A stretch of DNA of 64,000 nucleotides from Chitinophagaceae bacterium (GCA_016721725.1 JADKHN010000001.1:558001-622000), one strand, 5' to 3'; shown: positions 45,260 through 54,870, numbered from the stretch's first letter. Translations and numbers: made by a program. Notes: generated from the sequence alone by a model not told the origin.

Positions 45260-48200
45260 TCAAACCGGTAACGGTATACTCACCCTGATCCTGCATCCGT
45301 TTCCGGGAGAACTTTTCAGTTCCACTTTTCCGCCAAAACTTTCAGCCCGGCTGATGATGTTGATGATGCCCAAGCCCTTGGAGGCGACCGACTGGTCAAA
45401 ACCCCTGCCGTTATCATCGATATCGAGTTCCAGTTGCTGACCGTCATCCGTCAGTTGGATAAACACTTCAGTCGCCTCGGCGTATTTGAGTATGTTGTTC
45501 ATGATCTCCTGGGCGATCCGGTACAGGGCCAATTGCAACTCACGGCTGAGTTTGTCCGGCTCATTCAATTGCTGGTTGAAGACGACCTGGAATTTTCCGG
45601 GTATGCATAAGCCCGAAGCCATTTCTCCCAGTGCGGCGCAAATACCGTTGTGTTTCAGGATCCCGGGGTTGAGGGTATGGCTGATGGACCGGATCTCACT
45701 GACCGCATTGCTGATGTATTCAATGCTCTGTTTCACATATTCGGATGCGGAAGACTGTTCTCTCGCTACGATCTTCAAAAACAAGAGGGCTGAAGCGAGC
45801 AATTGGTTCACATTATCGTGTAGTTCTTCGGATATCTCCTTTCGTTCCCTTTCCTGTGCGATCAGCGCGGCGGTCACCATATCCTGTTTCTTCTTCATTT
45901 CCGCTTCCAGCACCTCGCGTTGCAGCCGGCGTTCTTCACTGACATCCTGCATGGAACCGATCAGGCGAATGGCCCTGCCTTTTCCATCGCGGATGATGTA
46001 AGCCTGGTCGATCACATGTTTATAGGTGTTTTCGGCACATTTGTAACGGAATTCACTCATCCACCGGCTGGCGTCACCATGTATCGCCTCCTGCAGGGAA
46101 CGTTCCGCTGCTTCGGCGTCATCCGGATGGATGTTATCGTTATTGAAATCCATCAGGTCGCCGTTAGAACTGTAATCAAAAAATGCATTGCTTCCGCCAA
46201 AGCGCTGGATACGGTTGGTTTGAAGATCCCAATCCCAGATCACATCCCGGGTGGCCTTACCGGCATATTCAAACCGTTCGTGCATCTTGTTCAGCGCCTC
46301 CTTGGCATTGACTTCGCTGGTGATGTCGATGGATTGGTTACCGATCAGTATCTTCCCATCATTCGAAGGCATTGGAAACTTATAAGTACGGAAATGATGC
46401 GTATTGCCGTTTTGGTCAACCCAGTCCTGAAGATATTCCACCGCTTTATTACGATCCATGACCGAGCGGTTCTCCAGCAGGGCCCTATCACTTTTATCGG
46501 GTGAGGACATTTCCCGGATATTCAACCCGATCATATCATCCGAAAAACGGAAGGCCGCCTTGAACCTGGAATTCATATATAAGAGGGTCCCGTTCTCATC
46601 AACGACCCAGGCCAGTTGAGGTGCATTCTCCATGAAAGATTCGAACCGGTTCTTCTGATCGAGCATTTGTTGTCCGGCTTCAACCAAATTGGTGATCTCC
46701 ATGGATTGGCCACCCACCATCCGGTTGCCGTCCTGGTCGCGGATCGGGAATTTACAGGTCTCGAAATGCCTTGGCTTTCCGTTGTCATCAGTATACTGAT
46801 ATCCATACCGGATGATCTGGTTACCGGCCAATACTTCCTTTATGGAAATCTTGGCTTTTTCGCGTATCACTTCCGGATACAGGTCATGATTGTCTTTTCC
46901 CAGGTTCTCATCCGTGAATCCGCTTGATCGCTTGAACGTGGAGTTCATGTAACGGGTTATTCCTTGTTCATCAACGATCCAGGCCAGCAGGGGGGCGTTA
47001 TCCATAAAAGACCTGAACTGGCTCTTTTCCAGGACCAGTTGTTGTTTGCTGATCGTTTCTCCGGTGATATCGATCGCCTGCCCGCCGATGAGCCGTTTGC
47101 CGTCGGTGCTTTCAACCGGGAATTTGTAAACGCGGTAATAGACCGGTTTTCCGTCGGGCTTTACACCCGTCTCAAAAACCTCAACACTTGACCGGGTCTG
47201 CAATACCATTTCATCACTAGCCTTACAGTTTGGGCGCATGGATTCGGGATAGAACTCAAAGATGTTCCTTCCATTAATATCCTCCGGCACTCCGAACGCC
47301 TCTTTGAACAAGGAATTCATATAGTAGATATTCCCTTCCTCGTCATTGATCCAGGCCAGCGATGGCGTGTTTTCCATGAAAGAGTGGAATTGTTTCTTCT
47401 GTTTTTCCAATTCCAGCCGGCTGATCTTTTTTTCTGTGATATTGATCGCCTGCCCGCCCACCAGTTTTTTCCCGCTGAGCGTTTTCACCGGAAATTTATA
47501 GACCTGGTAATAGACGTCATCCCCATTCTTGTCCGTTCCTTTTTCGATCCTGTCGATCCGGGCATTATTATTCAATACTTCAAGATCTGTTTCAAGCCAG
47601 CCCTTCGTCATTTCTTCGGGAAAACAACTGAACAGGTTTTTTCCCAATGCCTTATCGGTAAGTCCGAACACTTTCTTGTACAGCGAATTCATGTAATACA
47701 AGGTTCCGTTCTCGTCGTTGATCCAGGCCATGGCGGCCGTATTCTCCATGAATGAAGTAAACTCCTCCCGCTTGATGACCAGTTCTTCCGCAGCCCTTTT
47801 TTCATTGGTGATGTCCTTATTCACGGATATCAGGCCGGCGGCCTGACCCTGGTTATCCTTGATGACACTGATGGCGCTTTGCATATACAATCGTTTCCCG
47901 TCCTTCATCCTGACCAGGAGTTCGCCTTTCCAAAAACCATTTTTCCTGATCACATCAAGCGTATCTTCATTTGTACTGCCCAGGGTCTTGATGATGAAAA
48001 AATCTGTCATGGGTCTGTTCAGTACATCCTGAGGAGTAAAGCCAAAGAGCATTTCCGATGACAGGTTCCAGCTTTTTATGTGCAGGTCCATATCCGTTGA
48101 GATCACCGCATCAGAGATATTGTCCAGCAATACGGCCTGCTGAATCAGTTCCTGCTCCACTTTTTTCTGTTTGGTGATATCGGTTCCGATAAAACTGATC

Positions 48201-48529
48201 TCCCTGATCTTATTCTGCTCATCGGGTATGGCGGAGATCTCCCACCTGAACCAGTGTTCATCCTGGCCCTGGTAACTTTTTATTTCGATGGCGATCACAT
48301 TCTCCGGATGGCTGAGGCAATTCTCCTTGGCCCGGATGAATTTGTCGATCTGGAAGGATTGGATCACTTCATGGAAAAGGAGCCCTTTTTTCTGGTCCAC
48401 ATCCAGACCAAATTGCTTTTTAAAGAGTTTATTGGAGTGCAGGAAACGCAAATTGGCATCGGTGATGCCGCAGAGGAATTCCGATGAATTGTCCAGCAAA
48501 GAGAGGGGAGAAAAGTTAGGGGATTTCAT
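45260..48529 (-). CDS. Soluble histidine kinase with seven tandem PAS domains
   Basis: Protein of 1089 residues with no membrane segment or signal peptide. Seven PAS units are visible (about 12-125, 129-245, 253-372, 380-497, 503-620, 628-747 and 750-870). Units three to six are close copies of one another, each with FMENTP.LAWI.DE, YYMNS.FK and YKFP....DGK.L.GGQ. The C-terminal HisKA_3-type dimer domain (KEISEELHDNVNQLLA, with the phosphoacceptor H) and an HATPase with DDNGRGFD place it in the NarX/DegS-like class, which pairs with NarL-type regulators. No such regulator is adjacent, so it is an orphan. The sensed signals are unknown. Confidence 0.92.
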   Translation of the reverse strand: MKSPNFSPLSLLDNSSEFLCGITDANLRFLHSNKLFKKQFGLDVDQKKGLLFHEVIQSFQIDKFIRAKENCLSHPENVIAIEIKSYQGQDEHWFRWEISAIPDEQNKIREISFIGTDITKQKKVEQELIQQAVLLDNISDAVISTDMDLHIKSWNLSSEMLFGFTPQDVLNRPMTDFFIIKTLGSTNEDTLDVIRKNGFWKGELLVRMKDGKRLYMQSAISVIKDNQGQAAGLISVNKDITNEKRAAEELVIKREEFTSFMENTAAMAWINDENGTLYYMNSLYKKVFGLTDKALGKNLFSCFPEEMTKGWLETDLEVLNNNARIDRIEKGTDKNGDDVYYQVYKFPVKTLSGKKLVGGQAINITEKKISRLELEKQKKQFHSFMENTPSLAWINDEEGNIYYMNSLFKEAFGVPEDINGRNIFEFYPESMRPNCKASDEMVLQTRSSVEVFETGVKPDGKPVYYRVYKFPVESTDGKRLIGGQAIDITGETISKQQLVLEKSQFRSFMDNAPLLAWIVDEQGITRYMNSTFKRSSGFTDENLGKDNHDLYPEVIREKAKISIKEVLAGNQIIRYGYQYTDDNGKPRHFETCKFPIRDQDGNRMVGGQSMEITNLVEAGQQMLDQKNRFESFMENAPQLAWVVDENGTLLYMNSRFKAAFRFSDDMIGLNIREMSSPDKSDRALLENRSVMDRNKAVEYLQDWVDQNGNTHHFRTYKFPMPSNDGKILIGNQSIDITSEVNAKEALNKMHERFEYAGKATRDVIWDWDLQTNRIQRFGGSNAFFDYSSNGDLMDFNNDNIHPDDAEAAERSLQEAIHGDASRWMSEFRYKCAENTYKHVIDQAYIIRDGKGRAIRLIGSMQDVSEERRLQREVLEAEMKKKQDMVTAALIAQERERKEISEELHDNVNQLLASALLFLKIVAREQSSASEYVKQSIEYISNAVSEIRSISHTLNPGILKHNGICAALGEMASGLCIPGKFQVVFNQQLNEPDKLSRELQLALYRIAQEIMNNILKYAEATEVFIQLTDDGQQLELDIDDNGRGFDQSVASKGLGIINIISRAESFGGKVELKSSPGNGCRIRVSIPLPV

Positions 48530-49076
48530 GTATTGGATCTGTCTTTTTTAGGGATTCGACGGTGATGGTTGAATAGGTATCAGTAGAAGTTCATGGTTGA
48601 TGCTGTTTGTAAATCCGGAATTCCGGGTTTGAATGTCGTGAAATTGAAAAGGGTATTGGATTCCAGGATATCCGAATAACAGGAATAACGCAATTTTAGT
48701 GCCACTCATGCGGGCCTATCATACATATTTATTTGGCCTATATATAAATACCTAGAGGATTGATATGTTTTTGAATTCGCTTCAAAATCATCCTGAAACC
48801 TTGTTTGATCCGGGCTATCGATCCAGCCTAAATGGCGGACAACGGAACTGGCAGAATCCTTCAATTCCCTGTTCCCAGCCTACCCATGCCGGGATTACAC
48901 CGCAGGTACCTGTAAATTCTATCCAGGCATACCCTTTTCACCGCTTATCAAAAACCAGGAAAATAAATGGGACAAACCTGTAATTTGAAGATTATCCGGA
49001 TGAGTTCGCAAGTCAGGAAATATCCGAAAAAGGATATTCTAAGAAGGAAATGACATTAATCAATTAACAGTCAATC
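48530..49076. other. Intergenic region between divergent genes, no gene recognised
   Basis: These 547 bases separate the seven-PAS kinase (minus) from the DUF4287 gene (plus). They are AT-richer in parts (near 48720-48760). I see no tRNA, no exact promoter pair and no gene; a 72-codon plus-strand frame (48765-48983) lacks family features. Confidence 0.55.
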
Positions 49077-49646
49077 ATGAGTAACGCTGCATTAGATAAA
49101 GCTTATGCCACACAGATCGCCAACATTGAAAAATCGACAGGGAAAAAACTGGCGGAGTGGGCGTCCATTTTAAAAAAATCCGGTTTCGAAAAACACGGTG
49201 AACTGGTCAGATTCCTGAAAGAAAAACACGGGATCACCCACGGGAATGCCAATATGCTGGTGCACCAGGCCAAACAAAGCCATGCCGCCGCACCGGAAAA
49301 CGATACCGACTGGATCGCGGAACAATACAAAGGGAAAGAAACTTTGAAGAAATGGCACGACAAGATCATGGCGGGGGTGAACAAACTGGGTAAGGACATT
49401 GAGGTCTCTCCTAAAAAAGCCTATGTCAGTTTAAGGCGGAAAAAGCAATTCGCGATCCTTCAGCCTTCCACCAGGGAGAGGCTGGATGTTGGATTGAATA
49501 TCAAGGGTGTGGCTCCTTCGGGAAATGCGGAAGCAGGTTCCAAATGGAATGCCATGTGTACACACCGCATCCGGGTGGAAGATGAAAAAACGATCAATGC
49601 CGACCTGTTCAACTGGATCAGAAAAGCTTACGAACAGGCTGGGTGA
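49077..49646 (+). CDS. DUF4287 and DUF5655 domain protein
   Basis: Protein of 189 residues. The N-terminal DUF4287 region (about 1-70) shows the EKSTGKKLAEWASILKKSG and GITHGNANMLVH signature. The C-terminal part (about 85-185) matches DUF5655: KYHDKIM-like helix (KKWHDKIMAGVNKLG) followed by VSLRRKKQFAILQPSTRERLDVG. Both domains are of unknown function and occur fused in other bacteria. Cytoplasmic, no membrane segment. A bidirectional terminator follows. Confidence 0.86.
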   Translation: MSNAALDKAYATQIANIEKSTGKKLAEWASILKKSGFEKHGELVRFLKEKHGITHGNANMLVHQAKQSHAAAPENDTDWIAEQYKGKETLKKWHDKIMAGVNKLGKDIEVSPKKAYVSLRRKKQFAILQPSTRERLDVGLNIKGVAPSGNAEAGSKWNAMCTHRIRVEDEKTINADLFNWIRKAYEQAG

Positions 49647-49660
49647 AACGTCCCCTCATA

Positions 49661-49694
49661 AAAAACCCTGAACGGTGGTTCAGGGTTTTTTAAT
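49661..49694. terminator. Bidirectional terminator between DUF4287 and DUF1579 genes
   Basis: AAACCCTGAAC pairs with GTTCAGGGTTT over a short loop (about 49663-49690), with A-runs before and T-runs after, so it can serve both convergent genes. Confidence 0.88.
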
Positions 49695-49708
49695 GCCGGT
49701 ATTTTTTA

Positions 49709-50359
49709 TTACTTCTTCTTAAAGGTTCCCTCCATATATTTCATTTCCTTGCCGTCCGGGCCCGTGCCATACATCGCCAGGGAATAGGCATTGTCGTCAA
49801 TGATCGTCATCTCTTCGCGGATATCCATGTCCTTGCCGGTCATAGGATCGGTCTGGATCCCTTTCAGGCTCAGTGTTTTTGTCGCTTCGTTGAAGGTTCC
49901 GGTCATCCGGATGATCCCCGTTCCGAAGTTGTCGATCCAGGTACTGATGAACATTTTCTTACCGTTATCATACCCCATCGTACTCATGCCTTCCATGGGC
50001 TGGCCCATCATCGTGGTGCTGAATTTACCGATCACATAACGCCCGCCCATCACAGAGGACTGAACGTTTGTGCCTTTGGACTTGGTGGGAGGGGTATTCG
50101 GCGCGTTCCAATTGCTTAATTCGGCCTCCCAGGTGCCGTTCGTTTTTTCCATCCATTTGTGCATGGCTCCGGGTGTGGCGAAATCCTGCCAGGCCTTCAT
50201 CATGGCCGCGCTATCCATCGGCGGGGCGGGGGCCTCTGTTTTCCCCGTTTCCTTTGGAACGGCGCCGGAATCCGTTTTGGGTTTATCCGTCTCACCTCCG
50301 CTGTTACAGGCTGAGAAAAATAAGGCGGCTGAGCATAATAACAGGAATGTTTTTTTCAT
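49709..50359 (-). CDS. DUF1579 family lipoprotein
   Basis: Protein of 216 residues with a lipobox signal (LLLCSAALFFSAC). A linker rich in K, P and E (about 20-60) is followed by the DUF1579 fold: MEKTNGTWEAELSNW, GGRYVIGKFSTTMMGQPMEGM, GYDNGKKMFISTWIDN and the DPMTGKDMDI segment, all typical. The family is a beta barrel of unknown function. The ATG at 50359 begins the lipoprotein signal; a longer upstream frame lacks one. It shares the terminator with the DUF4287 gene. Confidence 0.9.
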   Translation of the reverse strand: MKKTFLLLCSAALFFSACNSGGETDKPKTDSGAVPKETGKTEAPAPPMDSAAMMKAWQDFATPGAMHKWMEKTNGTWEAELSNWNAPNTPPTKSKGTNVQSSVMGGRYVIGKFSTTMMGQPMEGMSTMGYDNGKKMFISTWIDNFGTGIIRMTGTFNEATKTLSLKGIQTDPMTGKDMDIREEMTIIDDNAYSLAMYGTGPDGKEMKYMEGTFKKK

Positions 50360-50420
50360 ATGCGTTTTTTTTACAAAATACAATTCAGGAATCGAATCTG
50401 CAAGGATTTTTGATGAGCGG

Positions 50421-51080
50421 TCAGGAGGGCTCAGCCGCATGGTCAGAGAGTACTTTATCTATCCGCGCCTTCAGGTCATCGAATTCCGTATACCCGCGAG
50501 CCAGTAAAATAAACCTGGTTTCACTCAACTGGATAAAGACCTGAGGAAAGGCATCCACCTGCAGTTGCCGGCAGAGTGCAAATTCATAATAAGCCTGTTC
50601 TTTATATTCCTCAGATTTCAGTTTTTCATAAAAAGCCTCCGGATTGATGGAGTATTTTTCAAGGAGGTGCCGGTAGGCCTCATCGTCATCGAGGTCGCGG
50701 CCTTCCGCATTCAAGGCAAGCTGCAGGTCGGAAGCGAATTCGATCTGCCGGCCGGGAAGATATTCCTTGAAGATACAGAGTGCAATGGCCGGTTTTTCTG
50801 AATTCATGTACCAGTCGCTTTCCTCCGGATTTTGGATATGCCACAAGTAATCTTTCCCGAAACGGATGCCGGTCGTGGCTTCAACCTGTTGATAAGCTCC
50901 CTGGATATACCCGGCGATCTTTTCAATGGGCCGTACCTGTTCCCCGATGATCATACCGCCACTCAACACTTCGAAATCCAGTTTGTCCTTATACTCCGCA
51001 AATACCCTTTGCATGACCGGGCTGAATCCGTAGCACCAGCCGCAGTAGGCATCATAGCAATAAATGAGGGTGGGGTTCAT
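50421..51080 (-). CDS. DsbA-like thiol oxidoreductase, FrnE-like
   Basis: Protein of 219 residues with a thioredoxin fold and a long helical insert. CGWC at residues 13-16 (YCGWCYGF) is the active site, and AFPQVF holds the cis-proline. No signal peptide is seen, so the protein is probably cytoplasmic, as in FrnE-like isomerases. A -7 promoter element (TATATTTG, minus strand) lies about 36-43 bases upstream, next to the left REP hairpin of the transposase element. Role: thiol redox or isomerase activity, substrate unknown. Confidence 0.88.
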   Translation of the reverse strand: MNPTLIYCYDAYCGWCYGFSPVMQRVFAEYKDKLDFEVLSGGMIIGEQVRPIEKIAGYIQGAYQQVEATTGIRFGKDYLWHIQNPEESDWYMNSEKPAIALCIFKEYLPGRQIEFASDLQLALNAEGRDLDDDEAYRHLLEKYSINPEAFYEKLKSEEYKEQAYYEFALCRQLQVDAFPQVFIQLSETRFILLARGYTEFDDLKARIDKVLSDHAAEPS

Positions 51081-51115
51081 GATAGAACGATTCGTATAAT
51101 TGATTCTTGCCGATA

Positions 51116-51123
51116 CAAATATA
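51116..51123 (-). promoter_or_regulatory. -7 promoter element of the DsbA-like gene
   Basis: Read on the minus strand this is TATATTTG, an exact match to TAnnTTTG, about 36 bases before the start codon. No TTG stands at the -33 position, which falls in the REP hairpin (51135-51183). Confidence 0.55.
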
Positions 51124-51134
51124 GTTTGCTCATG

Positions 51135-51183
51135 CCGAAATCAGGGTGAGTCACCCCTGATGGGTGGCTCACCCTGATTTCGG
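51135..51183 (-). repeat. Left REP hairpin
   Basis: CCGAAATCAGGGTGAG (51135-51150) pairs with CTCACCCTGATTTCGG (51168-51183). One T-G mismatch follows inward, then five more pairs and a five-base loop (51157-51161). Read on the minus strand, it carries the core GGTGAGCCACCC...GGGGTGACTCACC seen at the other end. Confidence 0.85.
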
Positions 51184-51191
51184 GGACCAGA

Positions 51192-51869
51192 TTATTCCAA
51201 TTTAGACGAAGGCCAATTTGCTGAATAATAATATTCAACCTGGCTTTTATGCAATTGTATGAACGCATCCTTTCCGCCAAAAAAATCCAGGACCTCATTT
51301 ACCTGTAAAAATGAATAGTCATTTGCAATAATTCCCCTGTATGAGGAATGGGGATAATCCTTAAATTCTTTTACAATCTGGTGCTTTTGTGCATTTGCAT
51401 TCACATAAATAATCGCCTGCTGCAGATACGCCTCATCTTGAATTTCATTCCTGCGGAAAGGCTTCTGAAATAGCCCTCCCTTTCTGTGATACTTATTATT
51501 GTGGTAGTTCGCAAAGGAAACCAGAAAACTGTTCATTTGCCTTTCAATCATAGCGTCAAACAGCAATGCGTTTGATTGATCAGTTACGAAATCCTTCATC
51601 TTACCCGTTGTTGATGACTGGGGTAATTCGTTGATTGCATCAGCTATTTGTTGTTTCGATCTGATTCTTACAATATGGTGCGTGTGGTTTTTAAGAAAAC
51701 AATAACTCCATAATTCAAAGAAAGCAGCGTTGAATTGTCTGAATCGCAGCAAAAAAACTTCATAATCTTTTTCTTCCGGAAACAGGAAAAGTCTGTCTAT
51801 GCTTTTGCATACAATATGATAGAACCGTTCAGGGTAAAACGGCGCCTTAAATTCAATAGGGGTTGGCAT
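51192..51869 (-). CDS. REP-associated tyrosine transposase (RAYT, Y1 family)
   Basis: Protein of 225 residues with the Y1_Tnp fold. NHTHHIVRI holds the histidine pair (HxH) of the HUH catalytic site, and IIYVNANAQKHQI contains the catalytic tyrosine in the usual place before the DYPHSSY segment of RAYTs. These enzymes are domesticated or semi-mobile transposases that process REP hairpins as single strands. The gene lies between two inverted REP hairpins and appears intact. It starts at ATG 51869 and stops 8 bases from the left hairpin. Confidence 0.9.
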   Translation of the reverse strand: MPTPIEFKAPFYPERFYHIVCKSIDRLFLFPEEKDYEVFLLRFRQFNAAFFELWSYCFLKNHTHHIVRIRSKQQIADAINELPQSSTTGKMKDFVTDQSNALLFDAMIERQMNSFLVSFANYHNNKYHRKGGLFQKPFRRNEIQDEAYLQQAIIYVNANAQKHQIVKEFKDYPHSSYRGIIANDYSFLQVNEVLDFFGGKDAFIQLHKSQVEYYYSANWPSSKLE

Positions 51870-51888
51870 CGTTCAGTTTTATAGGGTT

Positions 51889-51937
51889 GTTTCAAACCGG
51901 TGAGCCACCCTGTTGGGGTGACTCACCGGTTTGAAAC
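51889..51937 (+). repeat. Right REP hairpin
   Basis: GTTTCAAACCGGTGAG (51889-51904) pairs with CTCACCGGTTTGAAAC (51922-51937), then a C-A mismatch, five pairs and a five-base loop. The inner core equals the reverse complement of the left hairpin; the outer ten pairs differ completely but remain fully paired. It ends two bases before the polA stop codon at 51940. Confidence 0.85.
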
Positions 51938-51939
51938 TA

Positions 51940-54825
51940 TCAATGCGCTTCCAGCCAGTTATCACCCACACCGATCTCGGCATCCGTGGGCACCCCATTG
52001 GGTAAGGCCAAAGCCGTTTGCATGCAATGCAGGATGATGGGTTTAATGATCTCCACTTCTTCCCTATGGGCATCGAAGACCAGTTCGTCATGCACCTGCA
52101 GCAGCATCCTGGACCTGAACCGGTGCTTATTGAATTCTTCGTGGATGCGGATCATCGCCAGCTTGATCATATCGGCCGCCGAACCCTGTATCGGGGAGTT
52201 GATGGCATTGCGTTCGGCGAATCCGCGAACGGTGAAGTTGGCCGAATTGATGTCCCGTAACCAGCGCTTTCGCCCCATCAGCGTTTGCACGTAGCCGTTC
52301 TCCTTCGCGAAATTGATGGTATCGTCCATATACTTCTGGATATTGGGAAACTGCTTTTTATAATTGTCGATGATCTCCTTCGCTTCCGCACGGGGAATGC
52401 CCAGGTTTTCCGCGAGTCCGAATGCGCCCTGCCCGTAGATGATACCGAAATTGACGCTCTTGGCCTTGTACCTCATCTCCTTGGTCACTTCTTTTTCCTG
52501 CACATTAAAGACCTTTGCCGCCGTTGCGGTATGGATGTCCTTTCCGGTGCGGAATGCATCGCACATGTTGTCATCGCCGCTGATGGCGGCCACGATACGC
52601 AGTTCGATCTGCGAATAATCAGCCGACACGAGCAGGTGATCCTTATCCCTGGGGATGAAGGCCTTTCGGATCTCGCGGCCCCGTTCGGTACGCACAGGGA
52701 TATTCTGCAGGTTGGGATTATTGCTGCTCAGCCTGCCGGTGACCGCAACCGCCTGGGCATAACTGGTATGTACCCGCCCGGTCCTGGGGTTGATCATCAG
52801 GGGCAAGGCATCCACATAGGTTGATCTCAGCTTGGTGTACTCCCGGAACGAAAGGATATCATCCACGATCTTGTTCTGATGGGCCAGCTTGAGCAACACA
52901 TCCTCGCCGGTGGCATACTGGCCGGTCTTGGTCTTTTTGGCCTTGGGGTCGATCTGCATCTTGTCGAACAGCACTTCACCCAATTGTTTGGGAGACGCCA
53001 GGTTGAACCGAACACCGGCCTGTTTATATACACTTTCCTCCGCAGCCTTCGCTTCCTTTTCCAGTTCTTTTGAATACTCGTTCAGGAATTTCTCGTCCAC
53101 CCGTATCCCTTCGAACTCCATGGCGGTCAGCACTTTCACCAGGGGATTCTCCACCTCGGAAAAAACTTTCTCCACCTCCTTCTGCTTCAGCAGGGGCATA
53201 AAGACATTTTTCAATTGCAGGGTGATGTCGGCATCCTCCGCGGCATAGTCCTTTATCTTCTCCGGTTCCACATCACGCATATTACCCTGGCCTTTCCCTT
53301 TTTTCCCGATGAGTTCCTCAATATGTACCGGTTCATACCCCAGGAATTTCTCACTCAGGTCATCCATGCCCCGTTTGCCATCCGGCTCGATCACATAATG
53401 CGCCAGCATGGTATCGAATATTTTTCCGCTGAGTTCAAATCCATACCACTTCAGGATCAGCATGTCATATTTCAGGTTCTGCCCGATCCAGGTCTTGCTT
53501 TCATCACCGAACAAGGGAGCGAATTGGTTGAGGATACCCAGGGTTTTTTCCTTCTCCGGCGGACAGGGAATATAATACCCTTCACCGGGCCTGATGGAAA
53601 AACTGAGCCCTACCAGTTCGGCCAGGTTGGCATCGATACCTGTTGTTTCGGTATCGAAACAGATCTCATTCGAAGCATTCAAAATGGACAGGAGATCGCT
53701 GATCTTTTGTGACGAATCGACCAGGAAATATTCGTGGGGGGTGTTATTGATATTTTTGGTGACCGGCATCGGGTTTCCCTCATTGCCGGAGGCCTCATTT
53801 CCTATCCCGCCGTCCGCTGAAATTATCTCCGGAGACTCAACGATATTCCCGAAAAGGTCCATCTGCAGTTTTTCTTTTTCAGCTTTGGCAGCGGGGGCCT
53901 GTTTAGTTCCGTTACCAGACTGGCCATTTGCGCCTGTAGACTGTAGTTCGATTTCCTCACCCAGGATCCGCTTACCCAGGGTCTTGAATTCAAGTTCGGC
54001 GAAGACATCGGTCAGGACCTCCTTGTTCATCTCCTTGATGCGGAAATTCTCTTCATGAAATTCCACCGGGACATTGGTGATGATGGTGGCCAGTTTCTTA
54101 CTCATGAGGGCGAGGTCCTTACCAGCCTGGACCTTTTCACCCAGTTTGCCTTTGATCGACGCGGCATTGTCCAGCACATTTTCCAGGGTACCGTATTCTT
54201 TCAGCAATTTGGCCGCGGTCTTTTCTCCCACGCCGGGGATCCCGGGGATATTGTCCACCGCATCCCCCATGAGTCCGAGTATGTCGATCACCTGGCTGAC
54301 TGATTCTATATCCCATTTTTGACAGACCTCAACAGGACCCTGGATCTCGAAACTGCCTCCCTGGTAAGGCGGTTTATAGATCTTGATATGGTCACTGACC
54401 AGTTGCCCGTAATCCTTGTCGGGTGTCACCATGAAAACCTCATAGCCCGCTTTTTCGGCATCCTTGGCCAGGGTGCCGATGACGTCGTCTGCCTCATAAC
54501 CATCGATCGCGATCACGGGTATGTTGAATCCTTCGATGATCCTTTTGATATCGGGAACCGCGGAAAGGATATCCTCCGGTGTTTCCTGCCGGTTGGCCTT
54601 GTAATCGGCGAAATCGGTATGTCTTTCCGTGGGGGCATGGGTATCAAAACAAACAGCCATATGCGTTGGATTCTGGTTCTTGATCAGTTCGATCAGGGTA
54701 TTGGTGAATCCGAACTGGGCATTGGTATTTCGGCCCTTGCTGGTGATCCGGGGATTGCGTATTAAGGCATAATAGGCCCGGAATACCAGCGCAAAGGCGT
54801 CCAGGAGGAATAACTTTTTCTGCAT
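51940..54825 (-). CDS. polA: DNA polymerase I
   Basis: Protein of 961 residues with all three domains. The N-terminal 5'-3' exonuclease (about 1-290) has FDTHAPTERH and GIPGVGEKTAAKLL. The 3'-5' exonuclease (about 370-560) keeps its acidic residues (CFDTETTGID, GQNLKYDML, YAAEDADIT), so proofreading looks intact. The polymerase has SADYSQIELRI, YKAKSVNFGIIYGQ and QVHDELVFD. ATG 54825 matches family N-termini (KKLFLLDAFALVFRAYYAL). It acts in repair and Okazaki fragment processing. The right REP hairpin lies just past the stop. Confidence 0.98.
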   Translation of the reverse strand: MQKKLFLLDAFALVFRAYYALIRNPRITSKGRNTNAQFGFTNTLIELIKNQNPTHMAVCFDTHAPTERHTDFADYKANRQETPEDILSAVPDIKRIIEGFNIPVIAIDGYEADDVIGTLAKDAEKAGYEVFMVTPDKDYGQLVSDHIKIYKPPYQGGSFEIQGPVEVCQKWDIESVSQVIDILGLMGDAVDNIPGIPGVGEKTAAKLLKEYGTLENVLDNAASIKGKLGEKVQAGKDLALMSKKLATIITNVPVEFHEENFRIKEMNKEVLTDVFAELEFKTLGKRILGEEIELQSTGANGQSGNGTKQAPAAKAEKEKLQMDLFGNIVESPEIISADGGIGNEASGNEGNPMPVTKNINNTPHEYFLVDSSQKISDLLSILNASNEICFDTETTGIDANLAELVGLSFSIRPGEGYYIPCPPEKEKTLGILNQFAPLFGDESKTWIGQNLKYDMLILKWYGFELSGKIFDTMLAHYVIEPDGKRGMDDLSEKFLGYEPVHIEELIGKKGKGQGNMRDVEPEKIKDYAAEDADITLQLKNVFMPLLKQKEVEKVFSEVENPLVKVLTAMEFEGIRVDEKFLNEYSKELEKEAKAAEESVYKQAGVRFNLASPKQLGEVLFDKMQIDPKAKKTKTGQYATGEDVLLKLAHQNKIVDDILSFREYTKLRSTYVDALPLMINPRTGRVHTSYAQAVAVTGRLSSNNPNLQNIPVRTERGREIRKAFIPRDKDHLLVSADYSQIELRIVAAISGDDNMCDAFRTGKDIHTATAAKVFNVQEKEVTKEMRYKAKSVNFGIIYGQGAFGLAENLGIPRAEAKEIIDNYKKQFPNIQKYMDDTINFAKENGYVQTLMGRKRWLRDINSANFTVRGFAERNAINSPIQGSAADMIKLAMIRIHEEFNKHRFRSRMLLQVHDELVFDAHREEVEIIKPIILHCMQTALALPNGVPTDAEIGVGDNWLEAH

Positions 54826-54870
54826 GGCATAAAAGTAAAACAAATGAGGCTGCCAATCAAGATTCCGTAA

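Larger units (their letters stand above)
51135..51937. mobile_element. RAYT element: transposase flanked by two mirrored REP hairpins
   Basis: The unit is left hairpin (51135-51183), RAYT gene (51192-51869, minus) and right hairpin (51889-51937). The two hairpins share the core GGTGAG-C-CACCC-N5-GGGTG-A-CTCACC in opposite orientations. Such inverted REP pairs next to a Y1-type transposase are the hallmark of REP/RAYT systems. The element sits between the DsbA-like and polA genes. No target-site duplication was assigned. Confidence 0.8.

Noticed and set aside
48765..48983. 72-codon plus-strand frame between the PAS kinase and the DUF4287 gene
   Set aside because: Biased composition, no signal peptide or domain, and no spacing that fits an operon.
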